Below are positions 7,699 to 14,799 of a stretch of 46,806 bases of DNA, one piece after another. This DNA comes from VRUE01 sp035556755 (GTDB lineage Bacteria; Actinomycetota; Thermoleophilia; Solirubrobacterales; 70-9): NCBI GenBank assembly GCA_035556755.1, contig DATMEP010000072.1, forward strand, positions 1 to 46,806, written 5' to 3'. The notes below the pieces were generated by a model. That model searched no databases. It worked only from the letters and a program-made list of their open reading frames with translations, and was not told the origin of the DNA. The position numbers and the translations under genes are program-made. Each line of letters begins with the position of its first letter. Positions within the stretch are counted from its first letter, which is position 1.

Positions 7699-8343
7699 GT
7701 GAGCATCGCTGCCGAAACGCGGGTCGCAGATGGCCACGGGGCTGGCAAGGGCGCGGCAACGCGGGCGGCGATCCTCGATCGCGCCGTCGACCTGGCCTCC
7801 GCCGAGGGCTTGGAGGGATTGACGATCGGGCGCCTGGCGGGTGAGCTGGAGATGAGCAAGAGCGGCCTCTTCGCCCACTTCGGCTCCAAGCAGGAGCTGC
7901 AGCTGGCGACGGTCGACGCCGCCGCCACACGCTTCCGTCGCGCCGTGATCGACCCCGCCGCAGGCGCCGCCGACGGCACACCCCGCCTGCGGGCGCTGGT
8001 GGACGCGTACCTGGCGCACCTCGATGCCGACGCTTACTCCGGTGGCTGCTTCTGGGCCTCGACCACCGCCGAGTACGACGACCGGCCCGGCCCGGTGCGT
8101 GACGCGATCGCCGCCGCGATGGACGCCTGGCTCGGCGAGCTCGAGCGCCAGGCTGGGATCGCCGGGCTGGAGGGGCCCGGTCTTGTCGCCTTCGAGCTCT
8201 ACGCGGTGGTGATGGGGGCCAACTCGCGCCACCGGCTCTCGGGCGACCGCCGGGTCTTCGCCTACGCTCGCGACGCGGTCGAGCGGTTGCTTGCTCAGTC
8301 GAGCAGGCCGACCTGGCGCAGGATCGAGACCGAGTCCGAGTAG
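7699..8343 (+). CDS. TetR-family transcriptional regulator
   Basis: A 214-residue protein. The N-terminal TetR helix-turn-helix spans about residues 18-65: ATRAAILDRAVDLAS, then LTIGRLAGELEMSKSGLFAHFGSKQEL, the canonical recognition-helix pattern. The remaining helices form a ligand pocket with a TetR_C-like CFWASTTAEYDDRPG segment. GTG at 7699 fits the domain start; the frame is open far upstream but non-coding. The palindrome upstream is its probable operator. Its 3' end overlaps the convergent NTF2-like gene by 49 bases. Ligand unknown. Confidence 0.88.
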   Translation: MSIAAETRVADGHGAGKGAATRAAILDRAVDLASAEGLEGLTIGRLAGELEMSKSGLFAHFGSKQELQLATVDAAATRFRRAVIDPAAGAADGTPRLRALVDAYLAHLDADAYSGGCFWASTTAEYDDRPGPVRDAIAAAMDAWLGELERQAGIAGLEGPGLVAFELYAVVMGANSRHRLSGDRRVFAYARDAVERLLAQSSRPTWRRIETESE

Positions 8344-8729
8344 ACGTCCTTGCGCTTGACCAGGCCGTTCTCGAACGGGATCGAGTCGATCCCGTTCCAG
8401 CTGATCTCCCTGCCGGTCGGTTGCGCCTCGATCTCGCCGCGCCGCATCGTGTTGACATGGGTGGCGGTTGCCGTCCACTCCTGCACGACGAACCCCTCGC
8501 GCACGTAGAGCCGCCGCGTCTCGAACTTCAGGTCGGGCCAGCTCTCGAAGATCGAAGCGACGTGCGCCCGCACCTCCTCGCCGGTCGCCGACTCTCCGGC
8601 GGTGTGGTTGGCGAAGACCATGTCGGGTGCGTGCATGGCCACGATCGCCTCGACGTCGTGCGCGTTCCAAGCCTCGTTGTAGCGCTCGATCGCCTCGCTC
8701 AGAGCATCGATGCCGTCGGTATCCGTCAC
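8295..8729 (-). CDS. NTF2/SnoaL-like protein
   Basis: A 144-residue protein of the nuclear-transport-factor-2 superfamily (SnoaL-like cyclase group). It has the typical opening helix (AIERYNEAWNAHDVEAIVAMHAPDMVF), then WPDLKFETRRLYVREGFVVQEWTATATH sheet strands. Family members range from polyketide cyclases to small-ligand-binding proteins, so the reaction is not predicted. The gene is convergent with tetR (49-bp overlap). Its first codons and upstream bases reappear in a diverged copy at 11376-11447. Confidence 0.8.
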   Translation of the reverse strand: MTDTDGIDALSEAIERYNEAWNAHDVEAIVAMHAPDMVFANHTAGESATGEEVRAHVASIFESWPDLKFETRRLYVREGFVVQEWTATATHVNTMRRGEIEAQPTGREISWNGIDSIPFENGLVKRKDVYSDSVSILRQVGLLD

Positions 8730-8743
8730 GGCATGAATCTAAC
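8672..8743 (-). repeat. Repeat copy A: 5' end of NTF2-like gene
   Basis: A 72-base segment covering the first codons and immediate upstream bases of the NTF2-like gene. It matches 11376-11447 at 60 of 72 positions without gaps, and the first 28 bases are identical. The two copies lie in the same orientation and bracket the regulator-rich island. Confidence 0.75.
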
Positions 8744-8776
8744 CCAAGCGGAGAACGATTCGAGATGCTCCCCGAA

Positions 8777-8971
8777 TTATTCGAGCAACTGCCCCGGTTT
8801 CACCTCGACCGCCTTCGCGAGCCGTTCCACCGTCGAGACCTGCGGATCGCGCTTCCCCGCCTCGATCCGGCTGACCTCCGTGGAGTGGACCCCGCTTCGC
8901 TGCCCGACCTGTTCCTGCGTCAACCCAAGCCGTTCGCGCGCCTCGCGCAGATTGGTGCCGAGGGCGCCCAT
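8777..8971 (-). CDS. XRE-family helix-turn-helix protein
   Basis: A 64-residue protein that is almost entirely a Cro/C1-type HTH. It runs LREARERLGLTQEQVG, then SGVHSTEVSRIEAGKRDP, then VSTVERLAKAVEV, and ends with a short PGQLLE tail. Such stand-alone XRE proteins are DNA-binding regulators and are often antitoxin-like or element-borne. No partner toxin adjoins it. ATG at 8971 starts the first helix directly. It opens the lower-GC island. Confidence 0.8.
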   Translation of the reverse strand: MGALGTNLREARERLGLTQEQVGQRSGVHSTEVSRIEAGKRDPQVSTVERLAKAVEVKPGQLLE

Positions 8972-9370
8972 GGCCGCAATCCTCTGTCCTGTGGCCTGGA
9001 ACCTCCATAGGAAACTTCACAAGTCCTTGCGTAAACTCTCGCCTCCCCATGTCGCCTGGCAAGCCAAGGCAAGAATGGGGCCAATCCCAGCCCCAAGGCA
9101 AGCGGGCCGAGATCGGCCCCTTACATGTGCGCGCTCTAGCCGTGCTTTGCGATACGCAGGATCGGGCTGACCTGCGCGGTTTGTGCGATCCGCATCTTTG
9201 CTCACCCCCTTTGTCTGGGATTCCTGGCCCATCGCCAGGAGGGTGAGTCATGCTAAGGAAATTCTGATTATCAGGGAAAAGCGTGGTGTAAGGGAGAAAC
9301 CCGCCGTGGCTTCTGCATATGCTCTACGTTGCTTGAGCGCTGAAGACAGACAGAGCAAGGAGGTTGGCCG
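8972..9370. other. Intergenic region between divergent regulators
   Basis: About 400 bases between the XRE gene and the first winged-helix gene, visibly poorer in G+C than the flanks. A hairpin CCTGGC/GCCAGG sits at 9223-9239. AGGAGG at 9359-9364 is the ribosome-binding site for the GTG at 9371. Short open frames here lack coding character. It presumably holds both divergent promoters. Confidence 0.4.
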
Positions 9371-10069
9371 GTGGTGGCCAAGGTAAAAGAGGCAGCCAAA
9401 AAGTTGCGCAAGAGGAAGATTGAGGACGCCGTCTCTTACGCCGTAGGGCACGGCGTGCGGATCGACATCTTGTGCTATCTCAACGAAGCAGCCAGCAGCC
9501 CCAGTGAACTCGCCGACCTAATGAGTCTCCCACTCAGCAAAGTCGAACACCACATCAAGGCGATGCTGGCCTCCGGCTCCATCGAACTGGCGAAGGTGGG
9601 AAAAGCTCGCAACACCAACGTGCATTTCTACCGGGCGGTTGAAATCCCATTCTTCACCGATGAAGAAATGTGGAACATGTCGTTTGAGGCGCGACAGGAG
9701 ATCTACGGTCTAATCCTGCAGTCGAGTGTGGCCGAGGCCATGGCTGCGTTCCGGGCCGGAAAAGTGAGCAACGACCCCCGCGTATGCATGGCGTGGCGAT
9801 GGTTCAACCTCGATGCTCGGGGACGCAGAGACCTCGCGGATGAGAATGCTCGCTCGTGGGACCGCATGATGCAGATAGAGACTGAATCAGCCGACCGCCG
9901 AGCCGCAACGGGAGAGGAGGGGATGTCGGTAATTGTGTCCCTGCTCGCGCACGAGCGGTGCCGCAATCTGAACAAACGCCCTGCTCGGGGTCAGGTGAGA
10001 CTCACCAGCAAGGAAAAACCTGACATCACGCAAAAACTTGACACCACGGAGAATCCTGGCGCCGGGTAA
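9371..10069 (+). CDS. Winged-helix regulator (ArsR-like)
   Basis: A 232-residue protein with an N-terminal winged HTH at about residues 15-90: GVRIDILCYLNEAASSPSEL, then LPLSKVEHHIKAML, then a wing ending in FYRAV. The alpha-helical middle (about 95-190) may mediate dimerisation or ligand sensing. The last 30 residues are polar and probably disordered. The GTG start has AGGAGG with 6-base spacing. It resembles the next gene's product in arrangement (HTH then FYRA/HYHRA), so the two are likely diverged paralogs. Target unknown. Confidence 0.75.
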   Translation: MVAKVKEAAKKLRKRKIEDAVSYAVGHGVRIDILCYLNEAASSPSELADLMSLPLSKVEHHIKAMLASGSIELAKVGKARNTNVHFYRAVEIPFFTDEEMWNMSFEARQEIYGLILQSSVAEAMAAFRAGKVSNDPRVCMAWRWFNLDARGRRDLADENARSWDRMMQIETESADRRAATGEEGMSVIVSLLAHERCRNLNKRPARGQVRLTSKEKPDITQKLDTTENPGAG

Positions 10070-10233
10070 TCTCAGTTCGAGAAGTTGGTACAGACTCGCC
10101 CGTTCCTATCTGTAACTATGTATTACTCAGAATAGAACTTACTGCTGAGCGTAGCAGTCGGATCGGGGTAGTTTCCGTGGGGTGGTGCTCGGTCGCTCCT
10201 CTCACGTCCTCGGTGAACTGGGAAGGGGCAGGA
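10070..10233. other. AT-rich intergenic region between winged-helix genes
   Basis: One of the least GC-rich stretches in the window, including bases around 10105-10140. It probably contains the promoter of the next gene. No clean -35/-10 pair or dyad was identified. Confidence 0.35.
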
Positions 10234-10980
10234 ATGTCAAAAGCACACAAAGGGAACGCGGGGAACAGGGGGGCTCACCTGCCGACTCTCGTGGACCCCA
10301 GATTCATCAAGGCGCTGGATCACCCTGTGCGACAGCACATCCTGCTCGCCGCCGTGCAGGGTGAAGTCAGCCCGAACGAACTCTCAAAGGCGCTCGATGA
10401 AGGATTGAGCCAAGTCTCCTATCACTTCAAAGTCCTGCGGAAATGCGGTGTGATCGTGGAGACTCGCACCGAGCGTCGCCGGGGGGCGCTCGAGCACTAT
10501 CACCGCGCCACCGTCAAGACCCTGTTTCCGGCGAAAGCATGGCGGCGCGCCAGGAAAGGGATGCGAGCAATGATCGGTGCGGGCCAGGCAAGCGATCTGT
10601 TCAACGACCTCACGGCAGCGTTGAATGCAGGCAAGCTGCAAGGGACGCACGATCACATCACCCGCACTGCGCTCGTCCTCGACACCGAAGGGCAGCGCAA
10701 CGTGAAGGCAATTGCGGAACAGGCGACCCAGGAAGTCGAAGAGGAGCAGTGCGCGAGCGCCGAGCGCATGGAGGAGGCCACCGGCAACCGCGGCAAGGCG
10801 GCCGGCTACACCTTCGCGCTGGTGGGGTTTGAGGCTGCCTGGGAGCCCGCCGACCTGTCCGCCCCCGTGGCGCAGGTCGAGGGCACGGCGAGCGCGTCGG
10901 CAAACGGGGCGAGGGGTGCCGGTCGAAGTGGCGGCGGGAGCAGGAGGGGCAGGCGGAATGCGGGGGCGGCCCGGAAGTAG
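10234..10980 (+). CDS. Winged-helix regulator (ArsR-like)
   Basis: A 248-residue protein. The winged HTH runs over about residues 22-95: DPRFIKALDHPVRQHILLA, then SPNELSKALDEGLSQVSYHF, then a wing with ERRRGALEHYHRA. A helical region follows (about 100-195), and the tail is a Gly/Arg/Ala-rich basic stretch (about 215-248) that could add nonspecific DNA affinity. The HTH plus HYHRA pattern fits a family expanded in Solirubrobacterales (general knowledge). ATG at 10234 has AAGGGGCAGGA just upstream; a GTG at 10177 in frame is less likely. A 15-bp hairpin follows the stop. Confidence 0.78.
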   Translation: MSKAHKGNAGNRGAHLPTLVDPRFIKALDHPVRQHILLAAVQGEVSPNELSKALDEGLSQVSYHFKVLRKCGVIVETRTERRRGALEHYHRATVKTLFPAKAWRRARKGMRAMIGAGQASDLFNDLTAALNAGKLQGTHDHITRTALVLDTEGQRNVKAIAEQATQEVEEEQCASAERMEEATGNRGKAAGYTFALVGFEAAWEPADLSAPVAQVEGTASASANGARGAGRSGGGSRRGRRNAGAARK

Positions 10981-10991
10981 GTCGGCGCCAC

Positions 10992-11029
10992 GGGTGACGT
11001 AGCGGGTGGGCAGGCCCGCTACGTCACCC
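10992..11029 (+). terminator. Hairpin terminator candidate without U-tract
   Basis: Perfect 15-bp inverted repeat starting GGGTGACGTAGCGGG (10992-11006), paired with 11015-11029 across an 8-base loop. It begins 11 bases after the preceding stop codon. No T-run follows, as is common for hairpin terminators in high-GC actinobacteria. It could instead act as an operator for the gene at 11067. Confidence 0.5.
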
Positions 11030-11066
11030 CACGCCCTGCACCCACAAACGCGCCGATCGAGAGCAC

Positions 11067-11348
11067 ATGACCGACAGCGAAACCCCACCTAAATACAACG
11101 TCTCGATAGTCGAAGCGGTGATTCTCGAAGTGGTCGCCGAACTGCATCCAAAACTCATTTCGGCGGGTGCGCTGTTGCGGAGGATCGTCAACGACCTCGC
11201 CGACGCGAGAGAGGTAGCGACGGGAAGTCGCGCGATCCACAATCTTCGCGAGTCAGGCTTGTTCACCCACCGCGACGACGGAAAGGTGGAGCCGACACCG
11301 GCTGGCCTTCATGCCGTTCGCCTTCTCGCCAAGAAATCGATTCCATGA
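11067..11348 (+). CDS. Small winged-helix-like protein
   Basis: A 93-residue protein. Predicted helices (VSIVEAVILEVVAEL; ISAGALLRRIVNDLADA) are followed by a TGSRAIHNLRESGLF helix and a strand-turn-strand wing (THRDDGKVEPTPAG). This is the topology of a short winged HTH. It could be a regulator or a truncated relative of the two larger neighbours. The start ATG is preceded by a weak GAGAG. No enzyme lies beside it to suggest a target. Confidence 0.6.
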   Translation: MTDSETPPKYNVSIVEAVILEVVAELHPKLISAGALLRRIVNDLADAREVATGSRAIHNLRESGLFTHRDDGKVEPTPAGLHAVRLLAKKSIP

Positions 11349-11358
11349 CTTGCTTCGG

Positions 11359-11433
11359 TCACGGATCGCCTACCCCCTCGTTGTAGCGCTCGATCGCCTC
11401 GCTAAGGGCGTCGATCCCATTGGGGTCGGACAT
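11359..11433 (-). pseudogene. Remnant of an NTF2-like gene 5' end
   Basis: Twenty-four codons that begin MSDPNGIDALSEAIERYNE and then reach a stop. They closely match the first 19 residues of the NTF2-like protein at 8295-8729 (MTDTDGIDALSEAIERYNE). The rest of the gene is absent. Interpreted as a truncated copy left at the island boundary. Confidence 0.65.
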
Positions 11434-11447
11434 GGGATGAATCTAAC
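11376..11447 (-). repeat. Repeat copy B: 5' end of NTF2-like gene
   Basis: A 72-base segment matching 8672-8743 at 60 of 72 positions in the same orientation. It includes the 11-base ATGAATCTAAC string just upstream of the coding start. It marks the right edge of the regulator island. Twelve differences argue against a very recent duplication. Confidence 0.75.
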
Positions 11448-11539
11448 GGGACACGAAGCCGCGCGTGGATTTTTACCTTTGGCGCGCCACCCGTGCGTTT
11501 GCGCCGGGTAGCGTCGCCGAAGCGATCCCACACACCAAC

Positions 11540-11568
11540 TTGACATCAGATGACGACAACTCTAACAT
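11540..11568 (+). promoter_or_regulatory. Consensus-like vapBC promoter
   Basis: TTGACA (11540-11545), a 17-base spacer and TAACAT (11563-11568). The predicted transcription start falls at about 11575-11577, right at the vapB ATG (11577). This implies a leaderless transcript and rules out the in-frame ATG at 11550, which lies inside the promoter. Confidence 0.65.
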
Positions 11569-11576
11569 CACGCATC

Positions 11577-11831
11577 ATGCCCCGCACGACCTTGGATCTC
11601 GATCGCACCGTGCTCGAGGAGCTGCGGCAGCGTGCCGCCTCCGAGGGGAAGAGCATGGGCCGCGTCGCCTCCGAGGTACTCGCCGCCGGCCTGCACGAGG
11701 CGGTCGATCGGAAGCCGCAGCCGCTCGAACTGCCGCGCAGGCCGATGGGTCGCTTCAAAGTCGACCTGGAGGACAAGGAGGCTCTCCGGGGTCTGCTGGA
11801 CCGGGAGGAACTCGAACGGGGGGGCGGATGA
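11577..11831 (+). CDS. vapB: VapB-type antitoxin
   Basis: An 84-residue protein. The N-terminal ribbon-helix-helix is clear: MPRTTLDLDRTVLEEL, then RAASEGKSMGRVASEVLAAGL. A Pro-rich linker leads to a toxin-neutralising tail (RFKVDLEDKEALRGLLDREEL). It overlaps the PIN toxin gene by 4 bases (ATGA), a sign of translational coupling. Expected to repress its own promoter with VapC. The promoter geometry sets the start at 11577. Confidence 0.85.
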   Translation: MPRTTLDLDRTVLEELRQRAASEGKSMGRVASEVLAAGLHEAVDRKPQPLELPRRPMGRFKVDLEDKEALRGLLDREELERGGG

Positions 11832-12259
11832 GCGCTGCGATCGACACGAACGTCCTCCTCTATGCCGTCAACCCCAGCGATCCGGTGTCCGAGGCCGCCT
11901 ACGAGCTGGTCGAGCGTCTGGCGCGCGGCCCGGCGCTCCTCTTCCTCTTCTGGCCGGTCGCGATGGGCTTCCTGCGATTGTCGACCAACCCCGTTCTCAG
12001 CGATGACCCTCTTTCGCCGACCGAGGCGGTCGCGGTCGTCGCCGCCCTGGTCGAACGCCCGAACGTGCGGAACCCCGGCGAGGAGTCGGGGTTCCTCGCC
12101 GTCTATCGCGAAACCGCATCGGTCGGGACTCGGGGCGGGGACGTCACCGACGCCCACATCGCCGCCCTGATGCGCCAGCACGGCGTGGACACGATCTACA
12201 CCCGCGATCGCGACTTCCGCCGCTTTGACGGGATCAGGGTCGAGGATCCGTTCGCCTAG
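11828..12259 (+). CDS. vapC: VapC-type PIN-domain toxin
   Basis: A 143-residue PIN-domain ribonuclease. The catalytic acids are in place: Asp in AIDTNVLLYAVN, Glu in the helix around PTEAVAVVAAL or NPGEESG, Asp in GGDVTDAHIAALM and Asp in YTRDRDFRRF. VapC toxins cleave tRNA or rRNA; the target here is unknown. Unlike the PIN toxin at 2531-2971 it has a normal ATG start. It is convergent with the GNAT gene; the two stop codons overlap. Confidence 0.88.
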   Translation: MSAAIDTNVLLYAVNPSDPVSEAAYELVERLARGPALLFLFWPVAMGFLRLSTNPVLSDDPLSPTEAVAVVAALVERPNVRNPGEESGFLAVYRETASVGTRGGDVTDAHIAALMRQHGVDTIYTRDRDFRRFDGIRVEDPFA

Positions 12260-12789
12260 TCGCCCCGCTCGAACTCTTCCGCCAGCAGGTCCATCAGCAG
12301 CCCGTCGCGCCAGCCGTCGCCCGCCGGGTCGCGCTCGTACTGGCGCATCACGCCGACCGGGCGGAAGCCGACCGCTTCGTAGGCGCGGATCGCCCGCCCG
12401 TTGGCGTGGGCGGGGTCGATGGTGACGCGGTGATGGCCGCGCTCGTCGATCAACCAGACGACTGCCGCGCGCAGCGCCTCCGGGCCGATCCCCCTGCCCT
12501 GGAAGGGCGGGGCCAGCATGATGTCGAGCCCCCCGTGGCGGAACCCGGGCTCGTTCTCCTCCCACACCCCCAGCCAACCGGCGATCGCTCCCCCGATTTC
12601 GATCGTGAGGGCACCGCTGTCGTCTTCGTCGTCGCACTTCAGATCCTCGCGCAGCTTCTCCCGGTCGCTGACGTCGCCCCACCAGTCGCGGACGCCGGGG
12701 GTCGAGACGATCTCCATCAGCTCATCCAGGTCGTCCTCGCCGAGCGGCCTCAAGGTCGTCCGCGCGGTCCGCAGGGTCGGCAGCTCCAT
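12256..12789 (-). CDS. GNAT-family N-acetyltransferase
   Basis: A 177-residue acetyl-CoA-dependent N-acetyltransferase of the RimJ/AAC(6')-like group. It starts with LRTARTTLRPLGEDDLDEL and has a central GWLGVWEENEPG strand. The acetyl-CoA loop is PPFQGRGIGPEALRA (Q/RxxGxG/A), and ANGRAIRAYEAVGFRPVG is the conserved C-terminal element. The substrate may be an aminoglycoside-like amine or a protein N-terminus; it cannot be told. A TTG at 12834 would add 15 residues and overlap osmC; ATG at 12789 matches the domain start. Confidence 0.82.
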   Translation of the reverse strand: MELPTLRTARTTLRPLGEDDLDELMEIVSTPGVRDWWGDVSDREKLREDLKCDDEDDSGALTIEIGGAIAGWLGVWEENEPGFRHGGLDIMLAPPFQGRGIGPEALRAAVVWLIDERGHHRVTIDPAHANGRAIRAYEAVGFRPVGVMRQYERDPAGDGWRDGLLMDLLAEEFERGD

Positions 12790-12823
12790 GCGCCGGGTCG
12801 CCCCCGTCGCCTCTCTTGCCCCG

Positions 12824-13255
12824 TCAGCTCTCAAGCGTCGCCTCGACCGCGATCTCCAGGTTGCCCTTCAGCGCCTGGGATATCGGGCAGTTCTCACCCG
12901 CTCCCCTGGCCGCCGCCTCGAAGCCGGCCTGGTCGATGCCGGGGACGCGACCGCGAACGGTGAATCGGGAGGACTTGACTCCCTCGCCCGGCACGAAGGT
13001 GACCGTCGCGCTCGCCTCGAGCCGCTCGGGTGGGTTGCCGGCCTCGGTCAGCTCGTGGGAGAGGGCCATGCAGAAGCAGGAGGTGTGGGCGGCGGCGAGC
13101 AGCTCCTCCGGGCTCGTCGTCCCCTCCGTGCGCTCGGTTCGTGCCGGCCAGGTCACCTCGACCTCGGGCAGCGCGCCGCTCGCGACGCTGGTCGTTCCCC
13201 GTCCCTCCGCGAGGTTGCCCTCCCACACCGTCGTCGCCCTGCTCTCCGCAGCCAT
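12824..13255 (-). CDS. osmC: OsmC-family peroxidase
   Basis: A 143-residue thiol-dependent peroxidase of the OsmC group, which reduces organic hydroperoxides. Both conserved cysteines are visible: the peroxidatic Cys in the helix HTSCFCMALS and the resolving Cys in ENCPISQAL. The N-terminal strand segment (TTVWEGNLAEGRGTTSV) is also typical. The N-terminal ATG is clear. The gene lies upstream of the GNAT gene on the same strand and is divergent from the amine oxidase. An extra Cys (CFC) is present near the peroxidatic one. Confidence 0.88.
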   Translation of the reverse strand: MAAESRATTVWEGNLAEGRGTTSVASGALPEVEVTWPARTERTEGTTSPEELLAAAHTSCFCMALSHELTEAGNPPERLEASATVTFVPGEGVKSSRFTVRGRVPGIDQAGFEAAARGAGENCPISQALKGNLEIAVEATLES

Positions 13256-13323
13256 ATCGCGCTCCTTTGGTCCGTGGCGTTCTTCCAGGGCGAGGTTAGC
13301 GGCGGCGTGAGAAGCTGATTCGA

Positions 13324-14697
13324 GTGGGGGGAACGGACCGAGCGAGCGGAACGAAGCTGAGCGCCGACGTGGTTGTCGCCGGCGCCGGCCTCTCGGGGTT
13401 GGGGGCGGCGAAGCTGCTGGCCGGGCGGGGCCATGAGGTAGTCGTGCTCGAGGCCCGCGACCGGGTCGGGGGGCGGCTGCTCAACGCGACCCTGGCCGGT
13501 GGCGTCACCGTCGACGTCGGCGGTCAGTGGGTCGGCTTCGACCACGGGCGGGTGCAGCGGCTCGCCGGCGAGCTGGGGATCGAGATCTTCCCCCAGCACG
13601 GGGAGGGGAAGAATCTGCTCGACCTCGGCGGACGACGACGGCTCTACCGGGGCACGATTCCACGCCTCGGGCCGCGCGTTCTCTGGGACGTCTTCCTCGC
13701 CCGGCGCAAGCTCGACCGGCTCGCGAAGGGGGTGTCCGCCGAGCGGCCGTGGGCTGCCGAGCGGGCCGCGGAACTGGACCGCCAGACCCTAGCCGGGTGG
13801 TGCGCGGAGAACCTGCGCACCGAGAGTGCCCGCGAGCTGATCGGGCTCGCCGGCCGCACCGTTTGGGGGGCGGGGCCCGACGAGCTCTCGATGCTCCACG
13901 TCCTCTTCTACGTCGACTCGGCCGGCAGCTTTGACGCGCTGATCGACACCGAGGGCGGCGCCCAGCAGGATCGCCTCGACGGCGGTGCCCAGCTGCTCCC
14001 GCTCGGGCTCGCCAACCAGCTCGGCGACCGGGTTCGCCTCGGTGCGCCGGTTCGCAGGATCGTGCAGGGAGACGACACCGTGACCGTCGTGGCCGACGGG
14101 GTCGAGGTCGAGGCGCGGCGGGCGATCGTCGCGCTGCCGCCGGCGCTCACGGCTGGGATCGAGTTCGACCCGCCGCTGCGCGAGGGCCGCCGCTTGCTCG
14201 CCGAGCGACTGTGGCCGGGACGGCTGTCCAAGTGCATGGCGCTCTACGAGACGCCGTTCTGGCGCGAAGACGGCCTCAGCGGCGAGGCGGTCACCGACGC
14301 CGGGCCGGTGACGCTCACCTTCGACAGCTCGCCGCGCGACGGATCGGCCGGCGTCCTGCTCGGCTTCGTCGGCGGTCCCGAGGCCGCCGACCTGGAGGGC
14401 AGGGGAGAGGCGGAGCGCCGCGCCGCCGTGCTCGCCTGCTTCGCCCGCCTCTACGGCCCGCGGGCCGAGCAGCCGCTGGAGTACGCCGAACAGGTTTGGT
14501 CGGCGGAGGAGTGGTCCGGCGGCGGGCCGACCTCTAACTTCGGCCCCGGCGGCTGGACCGAGTGCGGGCCGGCCCTGCGCGAGCCGTTCGACCGCGTCCA
14601 CTGGGCGGGCACCGAGACCGCGACCGTGTGGAGCGGCTACATGGAGGGCGCCCTGCAGGCCGGCGAGCGGGTCGCCGCCGAGATCCTCGCTGCGTAA
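13324..14697 (+). CDS. Flavin monoamine oxidase-family protein
   Basis: A 457-residue FAD-dependent amine oxidoreductase. The Rossmann dinucleotide motif VVVAGAGLSGLGAAKLL (about residues 15-31) is followed by VVVLEARDRVGGRL, typical of MAO/polyamine-oxidase/phytoene-desaturase relatives. The C-terminal GTETATVWSGYMEGALQAGERVA closes the FAD site, as in monoamine oxidases. The substrate, probably a primary or polyamine, is unknown. GTG start with a weak upstream GAGAAG. A strong hairpin begins at the stop codon. Confidence 0.87.
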   Translation: MGGTDRASGTKLSADVVVAGAGLSGLGAAKLLAGRGHEVVVLEARDRVGGRLLNATLAGGVTVDVGGQWVGFDHGRVQRLAGELGIEIFPQHGEGKNLLDLGGRRRLYRGTIPRLGPRVLWDVFLARRKLDRLAKGVSAERPWAAERAAELDRQTLAGWCAENLRTESARELIGLAGRTVWGAGPDELSMLHVLFYVDSAGSFDALIDTEGGAQQDRLDGGAQLLPLGLANQLGDRVRLGAPVRRIVQGDDTVTVVADGVEVEARRAIVALPPALTAGIEFDPPLREGRRLLAERLWPGRLSKCMALYETPFWREDGLSGEAVTDAGPVTLTFDSSPRDGSAGVLLGFVGGPEAADLEGRGEAERRAAVLACFARLYGPRAEQPLEYAEQVWSAEEWSGGGPTSNFGPGGWTECGPALREPFDRVHWAGTETATVWSGYMEGALQAGERVAAEILAA

Positions 14698-14743
14698 ATC
14701 CCATCACGTTTTACATGTCATGGATGGAAAACGTGATGGGATT
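14697..14743 (+). terminator. 16-bp perfect hairpin after the amine oxidase
   Basis: Arms AATCCCATCACGTTTT (14697-14712) and its exact complement (14728-14743) flank a 15-base loop, starting at the last base of the TAA. There is no T-run after it on the plus strand. Likely a U-less terminator, but the length and symmetry also suit a protein-binding site for the downstream gene. Confidence 0.5.
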
Positions 14744-14799
14744 CGAGATGGGTCGGTTAGGGTCGTCTCGTTCCCTTCTTCCCCGCGAGAGGAGCTTCG

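Noticed and set aside
9183..9386. 67-codon open frame before the first winged-helix gene
   Set aside because: No coding character, no ribosome-binding site, and it overlaps the real AGGAGG and start of the next gene.
8672..11447. Island as a simple transposon or integron
   Set aside because: No transposase, integrase or terminal inverted repeats are visible, and the boundary copies differ at 12 of 72 positions, unlike a fresh target-site duplication.
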